NCBI RefSeq assembly: GCF_900141805.1
Contig: NZ_FQYN01000005.1
Coordinates: 310,001 to 374,000 of the forward strand
From: Hymenobacter daecheongensis DSM 21074
GTDB taxonomy: Bacteria; Bacteroidota; Bacteroidia; Cytophagales; Hymenobacteraceae
DNA: 64,000 bases
Direction of reading: 5' to 3'
The first letter of the stretch is position 1. Every line of letters begins with the position of its first letter. The position numbers and the translations under genes were made by a program. This document shows, piece after piece, positions 1-12,943 of the stretch. The notes below the pieces were generated by a model. The model had not been told where the DNA came from. It saw only the letters and a list, made by a program, of their open reading frames with translations, and searched no databases.

Positions 1-255
1 GGCGTTGTATGCTTCCGTAATGCTGTGCGAATCAATGAAATGGTGGGGCACGCCCTGCATTTCGGCGGCCGTGGGCTTGGCCGTACCGATGCTCAGCTCC
101 CGGAAAAACTGCCGCGAGTCGGCCGACACGATTTCGGTGCCGTAATGCTGGGCCAATTGCACGCACAGGGCGGTTTTGCCCACGGCGGTGGGGCCGGCTA
201 CCACCAGCAGCGTGGGGCCTTCGAGTGGCAGGTCAAATAACTGATTCTGATTCAT
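1..255 (-). CDS. miaA: tRNA dimethylallyltransferase, N-terminal part (cut by window edge)
   Basis: This gene reads in from the left edge on the minus strand, so only the first 85 residues are present. They contain the P-loop VAGPTAVGKTAL and then EIVSADSRQFFRELSIGTAKP, the signature start of MiaA, which transfers a dimethylallyl group to A37 of tRNAs that read UNN codons. The ATG at 255 overlaps the stop of the glycosyltransferase upstream (252-1379) by 4 bases, which suggests translational coupling within one operon. The C-terminus lies outside the window. Confidence 0.95.
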   Translation of the reverse strand, partial: MNQNQLFDLPLEGPTLLVVAGPTAVGKTALCVQLAQHYGTEIVSADSRQFFRELSIGTAKPTAAEMQGVPHHFIDSHSITEAYNA

Positions 256-1379
256 GCGGGAATGGAATGCGGGGCGAGTAGCTCGCCGTAGAGGGCCAGC
301 AGCTGCTTTTCCTCATGCTGCCAGCTCAGCTCCCGGCGGGCGCGGCGGCAGTTCTGAGCCAGCTGATGGTAGCGGGCGGGCTCATCGCGGAGCAGGCGGT
401 TGAGGGCGGCGGCCAGGGCTTCGGGCGTAAGGGCCACTACTTCGGCCACATCGTACTGGTCGTTAAGGACGCGGTACTCGGGAAAATCGACGATAAGCTG
501 CGGAATGCCGGCATGCAGGTAGTCGAAGAACTTGTTGGCCAGCGAGTAATAATAGCTCAGCCCCTGGTTTTCGAGCAGCATGATGCCCACGGCCGCGTGG
601 CGCGTCACCTCGCGCAGCGCCGCGGGCAGCACGAAACCCCGAAACTCGACCTGGCCCGTAGCCAGCAGCCCCAGCGCTACGGCCCGCTCTCGCAGCGCCG
701 CCGACAGGTCGCCTTCGCCGCAAATCACCAGCCGGCCGGCCACCTGGGGCATGGCTTCCAGCAGCGCCTCCAGCCCCCGGCCCGCGTTCAGCGCCCCCTG
801 GTACAGAATATAGCCGCCGGGCGGCGCGGCGGCCGGGGCGGGCGGCAGCTCCTGCTCTTCCAGCCGGCTGATGTTGCGAATAACTGAAAAAGGCCGGCCG
901 TAGCGCTGCTCAAACACCCGCGCCAGCGCCGGCCCCACGGTGTAGGCCCGCGCCGCCCGCGGCACAATGAGCCGCTCGATGGCCAGCCACACGCGCCGGA
1001 TGCCGGGCCGCGCCACCACCTCGGGCACCTCCGTAAACAGCTCGTGGGCATCATACACAAAGGGCTGGCCGGCCAAGCACGCCCGCAGCCACACGGGCAG
1101 CGCCGTATCCAGGTCGATGGCGCACCAGAGGCTGGCTTTTTGGGTAAGCAGATAGAAAAACAGCCGCAGGCTAAACTCCAGATAGAACAGCTTGCCCTTC
1201 GTGAAATAGCAGCGCAGCCGGTGCTGACGGTAGCTTTGGGGCGTGAGCGGCCGCGACGTGGGCCACTCGCGGCCCACCAGCAGCACCGGGTAGCCGTGGG
1301 CCGCCAAACTGCCGCAGATGCGCTGCATCCGCTGGTCGTAGTTCAGATCGGTGGTCACGGTGAAGAGCAGTGGGTACAT
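252..1379 (-). CDS. glycosyltransferase, GT4-like (GT-B fold)
   Basis: 375 residues with the two-lobe layout of GT-B glycosyltransferases. The N-terminal lobe carries YDAHELFTE, typical of family 4 enzymes. The C-terminal lobe has YQGALNAGRGLEALL, LVICGEGDL, VEFRGFV and the acceptor/donor-site stretch LANKFFDYLHAGIPQL. It probably transfers a sugar from a nucleotide donor to a cell-envelope glycan in the cytoplasm. The sugar and acceptor cannot be read from the sequence. It lies upstream of miaA and overlaps it by 4 bases, while the kinase at 1533 is divergent. There is no signal peptide. Confidence 0.85.
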   Translation of the reverse strand: MYPLLFTVTTDLNYDQRMQRICGSLAAHGYPVLLVGREWPTSRPLTPQSYRQHRLRCYFTKGKLFYLEFSLRLFFYLLTQKASLWCAIDLDTALPVWLRACLAGQPFVYDAHELFTEVPEVVARPGIRRVWLAIERLIVPRAARAYTVGPALARVFEQRYGRPFSVIRNISRLEEQELPPAPAAAPPGGYILYQGALNAGRGLEALLEAMPQVAGRLVICGEGDLSAALRERAVALGLLATGQVEFRGFVLPAALREVTRHAAVGIMLLENQGLSYYYSLANKFFDYLHAGIPQLIVDFPEYRVLNDQYDVAEVVALTPEALAAALNRLLRDEPARYHQLAQNCRRARRELSWQHEEKQLLALYGELLAPHSIPA

Positions 1380-1441
1380 ATAAAGCAGTGGAAGCTACCG
1401 CACTTGCGCCGGACGGCGGGAAAAAGCCGGATTGTCTGGGA

Positions 1442-1449
1442 TATTTTTG
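1442..1449 (+). promoter_or_regulatory. possible Bacteroidota -7 promoter box
   Basis: TATTTTTG matches the Bacteroidota -7 consensus TAnnTTTG and lies about 85 bases before the chosen start of the hybrid kinase. No -33 TTG was found at the right spacing, so this is a weak call. Confidence 0.25.
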
Positions 1450-1532
1450 ACAAATTTAAGGAGTTAAAACGCGTGTGCTGTCTGAGGGCCTTCCCAGCGG
1501 GCCATTGCACCCGGCTCATATCCCCTTATCTG

Positions 1533-5645
<4,113 letters not shown>

Positions 5646-5710
5646 CTGCCGCTTGCTTTCTCACTTCCCTCCCTCACCTCTCTCTGACCCTCACACAAAC
5701 TTTCTTTCCC

Positions 5711-6088
5711 ATGGCCGATTCCAAAACGATTCTGATTGCCGAGGATAGCTCCGTCATTCTGAACCTGACCAAGAAAATTCTGGAGCTGCAAAAGTACCGC
5801 ATTGTATCGGCCAAAAACGGGGGCGAGGTTATCAAGCAGATTGAAAGCCAGCCGATTGACTGCGTGCTGATGGACATCAACATTCCGGTGAAAGACGGCA
5901 TGGAATGCACCCGCGAAATTCGCCGCAACGCCGATCCGCGCATTGCCGCCATTCCCATTATTGCCATCACCGGCAACGCCAACAACTACTCCATGGAGCA
6001 GTTCCGCGAGGCCGGCGTGACCGACTACCTGCCCAAACCCCTCGATTTCGACGCCCTGGTGCGGGTAGTAAAGCAGTACGTGGGCTAA
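5711..6088 (+). CDS. single-domain response regulator (CheY-like receiver)
   Basis: 125 residues forming only a receiver domain. Acidic residues follow ILIAEDSS, the phospho-acceptor is D55 in VLMDINIP, T/S lies in AITGNA and the conserved Lys in LPKPLD. It starts 65 bases after the hybrid kinase and probably takes phosphate from that kinase's HPt domain. With no output domain, it must act through protein contacts. The partner is not identifiable here. Confidence 0.93.
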   Translation: MADSKTILIAEDSSVILNLTKKILELQKYRIVSAKNGGEVIKQIESQPIDCVLMDINIPVKDGMECTREIRRNADPRIAAIPIIAITGNANNYSMEQFREAGVTDYLPKPLDFDALVRVVKQYVG

Positions 6089-6267
6089 ATAATTATGAAT
6101 TTTGAATGCTGAATTATGAATTGGGGGCGATTCAATGCCGTACCTCCGATTCATAATTCACTATTCAATTCTCAATGTGTTGGAATTTTGATCTGCCGGT
6201 AGCTGCTGTCGCTGCGGGACAGAAATTAATTCATGATTCAACATTCAGGATTCATAATTCCAACGAA
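6089..6267. repeat. AT-rich TTCATAATTC repeat patch
   Basis: 179 bases much richer in AT than their surroundings, with several direct and inverted copies of ATTATGAATT/TTCATAATTC. The same motif recurs at 23165-23307. No gene was seen in it. It lies directly before the GTG start of the metallo-hydrolase and may hold its promoter. Confidence 0.6.
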
Positions 6268-7038
6268 GTGCAGATAACTTTTCTCGGCACCGGCACGTCG
6301 CAAGGGGTGCCCATGATTGGCTGCCATTGCCCCGTGTGCCGTTCCCTGGACTACCGCGACAAGCGGCTGCGCGTGTCGGTGCATATTCAGACGCAGGGCA
6401 AAAGCCTGATCATCGACTCCGGCCCCGACTTTCGGCAGCAGGTGCTGCGCGAGCGAATCGACCACCTCGATGCGCTCATCTTCACCCACGAGCACAAGGA
6501 CCACACGGCCGGCATGGACGACATCCGGGCCTACAACTTCCGGCAGCAGCAGGATATGCCCGTGTATGCCGAGCCGCGGGTGCTGGAGCAGCTCAAGCGC
6601 GAATACGCCTACATCTTCGCCGAAAACAAGTATCCGGGCGTGCCGAAGGTGCAGACCATGCCCATTGTGAGCGACACGGACGTGTTTATGGTGGAGGGCG
6701 TAACGGTGCAGCCCATCCGGGCGCTGCACTACAAGCTGCCGGTGCTGGGCTTCCGCATCGGCAATTTCACCTACATCACCGATGCCAACTACCTCTCACC
6801 GGAGTCGCTGGACTTGGTGCGAGGCTCAGAGGTGGTGGTGCTGAACGCGCTGCGGCACGAGCAGCACATTTCGCACTTTTCCTTGCAGGAAGCCGTGGAC
6901 ATTCTCACCGAGCTGGCCCCGCGCCGCGGCTACCTCACCCACATCGGCCACCAGCTGGGCCGCCACCACGACGTGGAAGCCACACTGCCGGATTTCGTGC
7001 GCCTGGCGTACGACGGACTGCGGGTGGAGGTGGCGTAG
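6268..7038 (+). CDS. MBL-fold metallo-hydrolase, PhnP-like
   Basis: 256 residues from a GTG start at 6268, chosen because the family begins at VQITFLGTGTSQGVP. The upstream open frame is repeat sequence. The zinc site is H74-x-H76-x-D78-H79 in THEHKDHTAGMD, with later His residues in HIGHQLG. The Cys cluster CHCPVC (C19, C21, C24) is the extra metal site typical of PhnP-like phosphodiesterases. It is a cytoplasmic hydrolase, probably of cyclic phosphate esters or nucleotides. The exact substrate is unknown. It converges with the lipoprotein gene at 7048. Confidence 0.88.
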   Translation: MQITFLGTGTSQGVPMIGCHCPVCRSLDYRDKRLRVSVHIQTQGKSLIIDSGPDFRQQVLRERIDHLDALIFTHEHKDHTAGMDDIRAYNFRQQQDMPVYAEPRVLEQLKREYAYIFAENKYPGVPKVQTMPIVSDTDVFMVEGVTVQPIRALHYKLPVLGFRIGNFTYITDANYLSPESLDLVRGSEVVVLNALRHEQHISHFSLQEAVDILTELAPRRGYLTHIGHQLGRHHDVEATLPDFVRLAYDGLRVEVA

Positions 7039-7047
7039 CGGGCAGGC

Positions 7048-7530
7048 TTAGTTGGTGGCCGATGTAGGCTTCAGCACGCGCAGCCGCACGGAAATATCTT
7101 TGATGCCGGGCTGGTCGCAGCCGGGCTTCACATCCCATTTGGTGTAGTAAACCACGTAGCGCTGGCCATTGGCCCGCACGCTGATCGTGTCAATCCAGGT
7201 GGGGTTGTAGTTTCGGGGTTGGTTGGCGGGCAGCTTCACCTGCTGCGACTGGCCTTGCGCGTCGGTTATGGTCAGCGTGGGGTCCACGAAGTTGGGCACG
7301 AAGCAGCAAATCACATCTTTGGGGCAGAAGCTGTACTGCATAGCTGAAACTGCTACCGTCAGCTCGGGGTTCGTGGCGGCGGGCAGCGTGGCCTGTTGGC
7401 GGTAGCTCAGGGCGAAATCCTGGTTGAAGGCAGTCGTGATGGAAGCGGGTATCACGTCGTTTTCGCGGTCGGCTTTTTCGCAGGCCAGCAGGCTCAGGCT
7501 CAAGGCGGAAAGGAGTAGGTGTTTCTTCAT
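7048..7530 (-). CDS. lipoprotein of unknown function
   Basis: 160 residues with a lipoprotein signal: MKKHLLLSALSLSLLAC places the lipidated Cys at residue 17, followed by Glu-Lys. The mature part contains FCPKDVICCFVPNF and a C-terminal beta-rich stretch ending in YYTKWDVKPGCDQPG. The pattern suggests a small disulfide-bonded beta-domain on the envelope. I do not recognise the family. It lies alone between convergent and divergent neighbours. Confidence 0.8.
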   Translation of the reverse strand: MKKHLLLSALSLSLLACEKADRENDVIPASITTAFNQDFALSYRQQATLPAATNPELTVAVSAMQYSFCPKDVICCFVPNFVDPTLTITDAQGQSQQVKLPANQPRNYNPTWIDTISVRANGQRYVVYYTKWDVKPGCDQPGIKDISVRLRVLKPTSATN

Positions 7531-7721
7531 TTTCGCAGAATTTTAAGGAATGAGAGCAGGCAGCAGTCAGTTTGGTATTGGTTGGAGCATATTTGCCGGC
7601 TGATGGTTGCACTCCGTGCGCCCGTTTTTCTATTTCCGTATTTACGCGCCGTCATTCGGCTGAACCAAGCGGCAGCGCCTAAACACGGACGAAAGCTTGC
7701 GGCTTGTGGCTCAACTCTCCC

Positions 7722-9290
7722 ATGCACAACAACTATTACTTTCTGCGCCAGCTGGCCCCGGCTCTCACGCAGGCGCTGGCTGGCTTTCGGGTGGCGGCGT
7801 GCTTCTCGCAGGAAAAAGATGAGCTGGTTGTCGGGCTGACTAAAGGCGAGGAAGAATTCTGGCTGAAGGCCCAGCTTTCGGCGGCCTTCCCCCTGCTGGC
7901 GTTGCCGGAAACCTTCAACCGCGCCCGCGCCAACTCTGTGGACCTGCTGCCCGACCTGCTGGGCAAAGTGGTGATGCGGGCCAGCGTATTTCTGGACGAC
8001 CGGGTGCTCCAGCTGCATTTTCAGGGCGATGCTACGCTGCTCTTCAAGCTCTACGGGCCGCGCCCAAACGCCATTTTCCGCCCCGCCCCCGATGCGCCGG
8101 CCCAGCTCTTCCACGCGCGCTACCTGGCCGATGCCGAACTGGCCCCCGCGCCCACCGCGCCGCCCGCCGACCCGCAAAACCCGCTCCGCCAGTACCCCGC
8201 CCTCGGCGACCTGCCCCCGCGCTACCTCCGTGCCCACGGCTACGACGCGGCCGATGCTGCCACGCGCTACCAACTGGTGCATGACGTGGTAGCGCAGCTG
8301 GAAAACCCCGCCCATTTCTACCTGACGGCCATCGAAGGCAAAACCCGCCTGAGTCTGCTGCCGCTGGGCGAGATTGAGCAGACGCTGCCACCCGATGCCA
8401 TTGCCGCGTTGCGCCTGTTCGTGCGCCTCACGCTGGGCCGGCGGGCCTACGAAACTGAGCTGCGCCAAGTGCGCCAGCAGCTGGAAAAGCGGGCCGACGA
8501 GGCTACCACCAGCGCCGCCCACGCCCGCGCGCGCCTGCACGCGCTGGAGCATACCGTGGGCTACCGCCAGACCGCCGACCTGATTATGGCCAATCTGAGT
8601 CACATTCCAGCCGGCGCGGCCACGGTGGAAGTGCTGGACTTTTACCAGGACGATAAGCCGCGCGTCATCAAGCTGAAGCCCACCGAAACGCCCCAGCGCA
8701 CGGCCCAGAACCTGTACCGCAAGGCTAAAAACCAGCAACTGGAAACCCGGGAGCTGCGGGAGCGCAGCGAGCGGCGCGAGGCCGAAGCTTTCTGGTGCCT
8801 GGAGCGGCTCGAGGAGCTGGCCGGCATCACCGAATTGCGCGCCCTGCGCGCCTGGCGCAAAACCCACGACCTGCTGCCCGCCACCAAGGCCCAAGAAGCT
8901 ACCGGGCTGCCCTTCAAGGTGTTTACCGACTCCGGCTTCACCATTCTGGTAGGCCGCAACGCCCAGAACAACGACCTCCTCACCCAGCGCTACGCCCACA
9001 AAGACGACCTCTGGCTGCACGCCAAGGACGTGACCGGCTCCCACGTAGTGATAAAGCACAAGGCCGACCAGCCCACGCCGGAGCCGGTGGTAGAGCGGGC
9101 CGCGCAGCTGGCGGCCTGGTATTCACGCCGCAAAAACGACTCGCTGTGCCCCGTCACCGTTACACCCAAAAAGTTCGTGCGCAAGCGCAAGGGCGCCATT
9201 GCCGGGCAGGTGGTGGTGGAGCGCGAGCGGGTGGTGCTGGTGGTGCCCGCCAACCCCTTTGAACGCAGCAGCGGGGAGGCCCAGCCGTAG
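7722..9290 (+). CDS. rqcH: NFACT family protein, RqcH/Rqc2-like ribosome quality control factor
   Basis: 522 residues from ATG 7722 (MHNNYYFLRQLAPAL); an earlier in-frame ATG at 7704 is less likely. The N-terminal NFACT-N half binds the obstructed 50S subunit. Central helices near 240-390 form the coiled coil. The C-terminal NFACT-R (DUF814) domain has HKDDLWLHAKDVTGSHVVI around residues 425-445. In characterised homologues the protein recruits tRNA-Ala and adds alanine tails to stalled nascent chains. Older annotation calls it fibronectin-binding protein. A terminator hairpin overlaps its stop. Confidence 0.9.
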   Translation: MHNNYYFLRQLAPALTQALAGFRVAACFSQEKDELVVGLTKGEEEFWLKAQLSAAFPLLALPETFNRARANSVDLLPDLLGKVVMRASVFLDDRVLQLHFQGDATLLFKLYGPRPNAIFRPAPDAPAQLFHARYLADAELAPAPTAPPADPQNPLRQYPALGDLPPRYLRAHGYDAADAATRYQLVHDVVAQLENPAHFYLTAIEGKTRLSLLPLGEIEQTLPPDAIAALRLFVRLTLGRRAYETELRQVRQQLEKRADEATTSAAHARARLHALEHTVGYRQTADLIMANLSHIPAGAATVEVLDFYQDDKPRVIKLKPTETPQRTAQNLYRKAKNQQLETRELRERSERREAEAFWCLERLEELAGITELRALRAWRKTHDLLPATKAQEATGLPFKVFTDSGFTILVGRNAQNNDLLTQRYAHKDDLWLHAKDVTGSHVVIKHKADQPTPEPVVERAAQLAAWYSRRKNDSLCPVTVTPKKFVRKRKGAIAGQVVVERERVVLVVPANPFERSSGEAQP

Positions 9291-9309
9291 CTACACCTCC
9301 CCGCTTTTT
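9270..9309 (+). terminator. intrinsic terminator of the rqcH-like gene
   Basis: AGCGGGGAGG at 9270-9279 pairs with CCTCCCCGCT at 9296-9305, followed by TTTTT. The left arm lies inside the last codons of the gene. Confidence 0.8.
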
Positions 9310-9330
9310 GGCTGCAGCGCCAAATCAGAT

Positions 9331-11670
9331 TTACACCTGCACGGCTTTTGTTTCCAGCACCTTATCCGGCGTGATGGGCAGGCTGCGGATGCGCTTGCCA
9401 GTGGCGTGAAACACGGCATTGGCCACGGCGGCGGATACGCCCACCATCGAAATTTCGCCGATGCCCTTCACGCCCATGGCATTGATGTAGGGGTCATGCT
9501 CTTCCACGAATTCCACCGTCATGTCCGGAATGTCGGCGTTGACGGGTATGTGGTAATCAGCGAGGCTGGCATTGGTGTAGCGGGCGTAGTTCGGGTCGCG
9601 CACGGTGCCTTCCATCAGGGCCGCGCCGATGCCGAAGATGCTGCCGCCGATGATCTGGGAGCGGGCGGTTTTGGCGTTTAGAATGCGGCCAGCACCGTGC
9701 ACGCTCACCCAGCGCGTGACGCGCACGGTGCCCAGCTCGGGGTCCACTTTCACCTCGCAGAAGTGCGCTCCGAACGAGTGCATGGAGTGGTGCGCCGCCT
9801 CGTCCTTTTTGGTGGGGTCGGCGTTGGCGGCGGCCTGAGCATCTTCGTAGCCGCTGCCGTAGCGGCCCTGGCCGTTGCCTTCCACGTCAGTCATCTCGGC
9901 CCGCTTCATCAGAGCACCAAACTCCTCCCCTTTCTGCGGATTGCCTTTGAGCTGCAGACGGCCCTGCTTCACCTCCACATCGGCGGGCTTGGCGCGGTAT
10001 AGCGGCGACTTTTTATCCAGCACCGCCACCTTGATTAGCTTCTGCCACACATCCTGCACGGCCATATATACCGACGACGACACCGTACCGGCCGCCACCG
10101 AGCCACCTGAGTTGGGAGCCGTGGGCAGGCGGGTGTCGCCCAGTTCGAAGCGCACTTTGTCCATGGGCAGGCCCAGGGCATCGGCGGCCACCTGGGTCAT
10201 CACGGTGTAGGTGCCGGTGCCCAGATCGGTAGCGCCGGCCTGCACCACGGCGTGGCCGTCGGCGTAGAGGCGGGCGCGGGCCGTGCCCTGCGAGTTGTGG
10301 ACCGGGTAGCTGGCCGTGGCCATACCCCAGCCCACCAGCAGGCGGCCATCGCGGGTAGCCCCGGCCTTGGGGTTGCGCTTGCTCCAGCCAAACAGCTCGG
10401 CCCCGCGGGCGTAGCACTGCTTCAGGCTCTTGCTGCTCCAGGGCTGGCCGGTGCTGGGGTCCTTCTCGGCGTAGTTGCGCAGCCGGATTTCAATGGGGTC
10501 GATACCGATTTGATAAGCCAGATCATCGAGCGAGCATTCGATGGCGAACGAGCCCGGCGCCTCGCCGGGAGCCCGCGTGAAGGTGGAAGTCATCACATTA
10601 GCCCGGGCCAGCTGGTACGAGGACTCAAAGTTCTCGCACGCATACAGCATATTGATAATCTTGCTGTTGGGTTCGGCGTAATTATCCCAGGGCGAGGTGG
10701 TGGAGGTTTTCTCGTGGATGAGGGCCGTGAGCTTGCCGTCCTGGGTGGCCCCCACTTTCAGGGTCTGGGTCTGGTCTTCGCGGTGGCCCATGCCGGTGAA
10801 CATCTGTGGCCGGGTGAGCGAGAGTTTGACGGGGCGGCCCACCGCTTTGGCGGCCTGCACCGTGAGAATGGTGTGCGGCCAGCTGGAGCCCTTGCAGCCA
10901 AAGCCGCCACCGATGAACTTCGTCACCACTCGCACCTGCTCGGTGGGCAGGCCCAGCATGGTGCTCAGCGCCTTTTGCGTGCGCGTCACGCCCTGGGTGG
11001 CATCATACACCGTCAGCCGGTCGGGGGCCTCCCAGTGGGCGGTGGTAGCGCCGGGCTCCATGGGGTTGTGGTGGTTGATGGCGTGCGTGTATTTGTGCGT
11101 GAGCTGCAGCGGGGCCGCCGCGAAGGCCGCCTGCGCGTTGCCGCGCACGGTATGGGCCGGCGTTTTGCCATCCTGCACTTTGGTGGGGTCAAACAGCTCG
11201 GCCCGCGGGTCCTCGTAGGATGCCAGCGGCTTTTCAGCAGCCACCTGCACCTTCAGCAGTGCGGCGGCATACTGGGCCCGCTCCAGCGTATCGGCCACCA
11301 CAATGGCGACGGGCTGGCCGGCGTAGTGAATCTGGTCCGAAGTCAGCGGCATAAAGCCCATGGGGGCCCCAATGGCCTTTTTGCCTTCGGCGTCGTTGGG
11401 GGTTTTGGCCAGCTTGGGCAGGTTCTGGTGGGTAAGAATAGCCAGCACGCCCGGCTGCTTCAGCGCGGCACTGGTATCGAAGCCCGTGATGCGGCCTTTG
11501 GCCACGTCGCTGGTTTTGAGCACCGCGTGTACCAGGCCCGGCAGGGCGTTGAACTCGGCCGAATACTTGGCCTTGCCGGTTACTTTATCCCGCCCTTCCA
11601 CGCGGTCCAGCGGCTGGCCTACCACGCCGGCTTTCGGGTTGGTTTCAAAGAATTGTGGTTCGGTATCCAT
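9331..11670 (-). CDS. paoC: aldehyde oxidoreductase, molybdopterin-binding subunit (PaoC-like)
   Basis: 779 residues of the xanthine dehydrogenase large-subunit family. Conserved stretches include DRVEGRDKVTGKAKYSAEF at the N-terminus, KFIGGGFGCKG in the cofactor-binding part, TRAPGEAPGSFAIE, and the C-terminal GVKGIGEISMVG carrying the catalytic Glu that activates the Mo-bound hydroxyl. The subunit oxidises aldehydes or N-heterocycles at the Mo cofactor. It is the last gene of a three-gene operon (2Fe-2S, FAD, Mo subunits). Substrate is inferred from PaoABC of E. coli; another hydroxylase activity is possible. Confidence 0.9.
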   Translation of the reverse strand: MDTEPQFFETNPKAGVVGQPLDRVEGRDKVTGKAKYSAEFNALPGLVHAVLKTSDVAKGRITGFDTSAALKQPGVLAILTHQNLPKLAKTPNDAEGKKAIGAPMGFMPLTSDQIHYAGQPVAIVVADTLERAQYAAALLKVQVAAEKPLASYEDPRAELFDPTKVQDGKTPAHTVRGNAQAAFAAAPLQLTHKYTHAINHHNPMEPGATTAHWEAPDRLTVYDATQGVTRTQKALSTMLGLPTEQVRVVTKFIGGGFGCKGSSWPHTILTVQAAKAVGRPVKLSLTRPQMFTGMGHREDQTQTLKVGATQDGKLTALIHEKTSTTSPWDNYAEPNSKIINMLYACENFESSYQLARANVMTSTFTRAPGEAPGSFAIECSLDDLAYQIGIDPIEIRLRNYAEKDPSTGQPWSSKSLKQCYARGAELFGWSKRNPKAGATRDGRLLVGWGMATASYPVHNSQGTARARLYADGHAVVQAGATDLGTGTYTVMTQVAADALGLPMDKVRFELGDTRLPTAPNSGGSVAAGTVSSSVYMAVQDVWQKLIKVAVLDKKSPLYRAKPADVEVKQGRLQLKGNPQKGEEFGALMKRAEMTDVEGNGQGRYGSGYEDAQAAANADPTKKDEAAHHSMHSFGAHFCEVKVDPELGTVRVTRWVSVHGAGRILNAKTARSQIIGGSIFGIGAALMEGTVRDPNYARYTNASLADYHIPVNADIPDMTVEFVEEHDPYINAMGVKGIGEISMVGVSAAVANAVFHATGKRIRSLPITPDKVLETKAVQV

Positions 11671-11708
11671 GTTGGTGCTTGGTGCTAGGCGTTACCTAAA
11701 AATCGGCT

Positions 11709-11796
11709 GTCATGCTGAGCTTGTCGAAGCATCTCTATTGCTTCGTCAGTTCTATCCAACAAAGCGTTAGAGATGCTTCGACAAGCTCAGCATGAC
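11709..11796. repeat. inverted repeat, TGCTGAGCTTGTCGAAGC type
   Basis: A perfect 28-base inverted repeat (arms 11709-11736 and 11769-11796) lies between the Mo and FAD subunit genes. It belongs to the same loose class as those at 26040, 39691 and 19060. It could form a hairpin in the mRNA and influence segmental stability. Confidence 0.85.
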
Positions 11797-11823
11797 GTTC
11801 TGTTCAACTTCCTGGACAGGCTC

Positions 11824-12807
11824 TTACCCCGCCACTTTCAGCAGCGCCTGTACCAGCGTATTCTGGGCCAGCTCTATTTTGAAGCGGTTGTCGTCGCGGG
11901 GCTGTGCACCGCGCAGAGCAGCGGCGGCGGCGGCCCGGAAGGTAGCCTCGGTAGCCGGCGCGCCGGTAAGCACCTTTTCGGCCTCTGGGCTGCGCCAGGG
12001 TTTGGAGCCCACGCCGCCCAGCGCCACCCGCGCCGACCGGATGGTGCCGGCCTGCACATCGAGCCCCACGGCGGCCGAGGCCAAGGCGTAGGCGTAGCTG
12101 CTCCGCTCGCGCACCTTCAGGTAAGTAGAGCGGCGGGTATGGGCAGCAGTCGGAATGGTCACGGCCACGATCAGCTCACCGGGCTCCAGCACGGTTTCCC
12201 GGTGGGGCGTTTTGCCGGGCAGCAGGTAGAAGTCCGTAACGGGCACGCGGCGCTGCTTGCCCTTCTGGTTTTCCAGCGTGAGCACGGCATCAAACGCGGC
12301 CAGCGCCACCGACAGGTCGCCGGGGTAAGCCGTGGCGATGCACGCCTCGGACGTGCCCAGAATGGCCAGGTTATGATTGTCGCCGGTGAGAGCGGGGCAG
12401 CCGGAGCCGGGCACGCGCTTGTTGCACGGAAACGCCGCGTCGCGGAAGTAGCCGCAACGAGTGCGCTGCAGAATATTGCCCCCAATGCTGGCCATGTTGC
12501 GCAGCTGCGGCGAGGCCGCCAGCAGCAGCGACTCCGACACGGCCGAAAACTGCTGGAGCACCAGCGCATTTTCGCCCACGTCGCTCATGCGCTCCATCGC
12601 CCCGATGCGCAGCCCGTCCGCCGTCTGCTCGATGCCCTTGAACGGCAGCATATTGATATCGACCAGCTGCGGATGCTCCTGCAGGTGAGCCTTCATCAGG
12701 TCCAACAGCGTGGTGCCGCCGGCAATGTAGGCCGCCGCGGGCTTGTCTTTCAGAATGCCGGTTGCCTCTTTCGCCGTGCTGGCCTGCGTGTAGCTGAAGT
12801 TATTCAT
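11824..12807 (-). CDS. paoB: aldehyde oxidoreductase, FAD-binding subunit with 4Fe-4S motif (PaoB-like)
   Basis: 327 residues. The FAD-binding start has AYIAGGTTLLDLMKAH and ASIGGNILQRTRC. The segment CGYFRD...CNKRVPGSGCPAL holds the Cys residues of the extra 4Fe-4S cluster known from PaoB and 4-hydroxybenzoyl-CoA reductase, and absent from ordinary xanthine dehydrogenase FAD subunits. It passes electrons from the 2Fe-2S and Mo centres to FAD and an acceptor. Upstream lies the 2Fe-2S gene, with a repeat at 12816-12943 between them. Confidence 0.88.
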   Translation of the reverse strand: MNNFSYTQASTAKEATGILKDKPAAAYIAGGTTLLDLMKAHLQEHPQLVDINMLPFKGIEQTADGLRIGAMERMSDVGENALVLQQFSAVSESLLLAASPQLRNMASIGGNILQRTRCGYFRDAAFPCNKRVPGSGCPALTGDNHNLAILGTSEACIATAYPGDLSVALAAFDAVLTLENQKGKQRRVPVTDFYLLPGKTPHRETVLEPGELIVAVTIPTAAHTRRSTYLKVRERSSYAYALASAAVGLDVQAGTIRSARVALGGVGSKPWRSPEAEKVLTGAPATEATFRAAAAAALRGAQPRDDNRFKIELAQNTLVQALLKVAG

Positions 12808-12815
12808 CTTATCAG

Positions 12816-12943
12816 TAGTGAGATGGGGGAATAGTGAGATGGTGAGATAGTGAAATAGTGAGTTTGATGTTCAGTTTGCGCCAACTGCGCCACTTGCGCC
12901 GCCAAAACATCAAACTCACCATTTCACTATCTCACTATTTCAC
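12816..12943. repeat. palindromic gene-end repeat, family A, copy 1
   Basis: About 128 bases. The left arm is built of TAGTGAGAT/TAGTGAAAT units ending in GAGTTTGATGTTC. The centre is rich in TTGCGCC. The right arm is the inverted copy (AACATCAAACTCACCA and so on). The right end holds the TGA stop of the 2Fe-2S subunit (12940-12942). Other copies are at 27610, 38745 and 44199. Confidence 0.9.

Noticed and set aside
1044..1532. N-terminal extension of the hybrid kinase
   Set aside because: The frame is open upstream of 1533, but overlaps the divergent glycosyltransferase gene and shows no domain.
7527..9059. 510-residue open frame on the minus strand
   Set aside because: Antisense to the RqcH-like gene; composition is rich in Gly/Arg/Gln as expected for a shadow frame.
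10252..11688. 478-residue open frame on the plus strand
   Set aside because: Antisense to the molybdenum subunit gene; no protein motifs.
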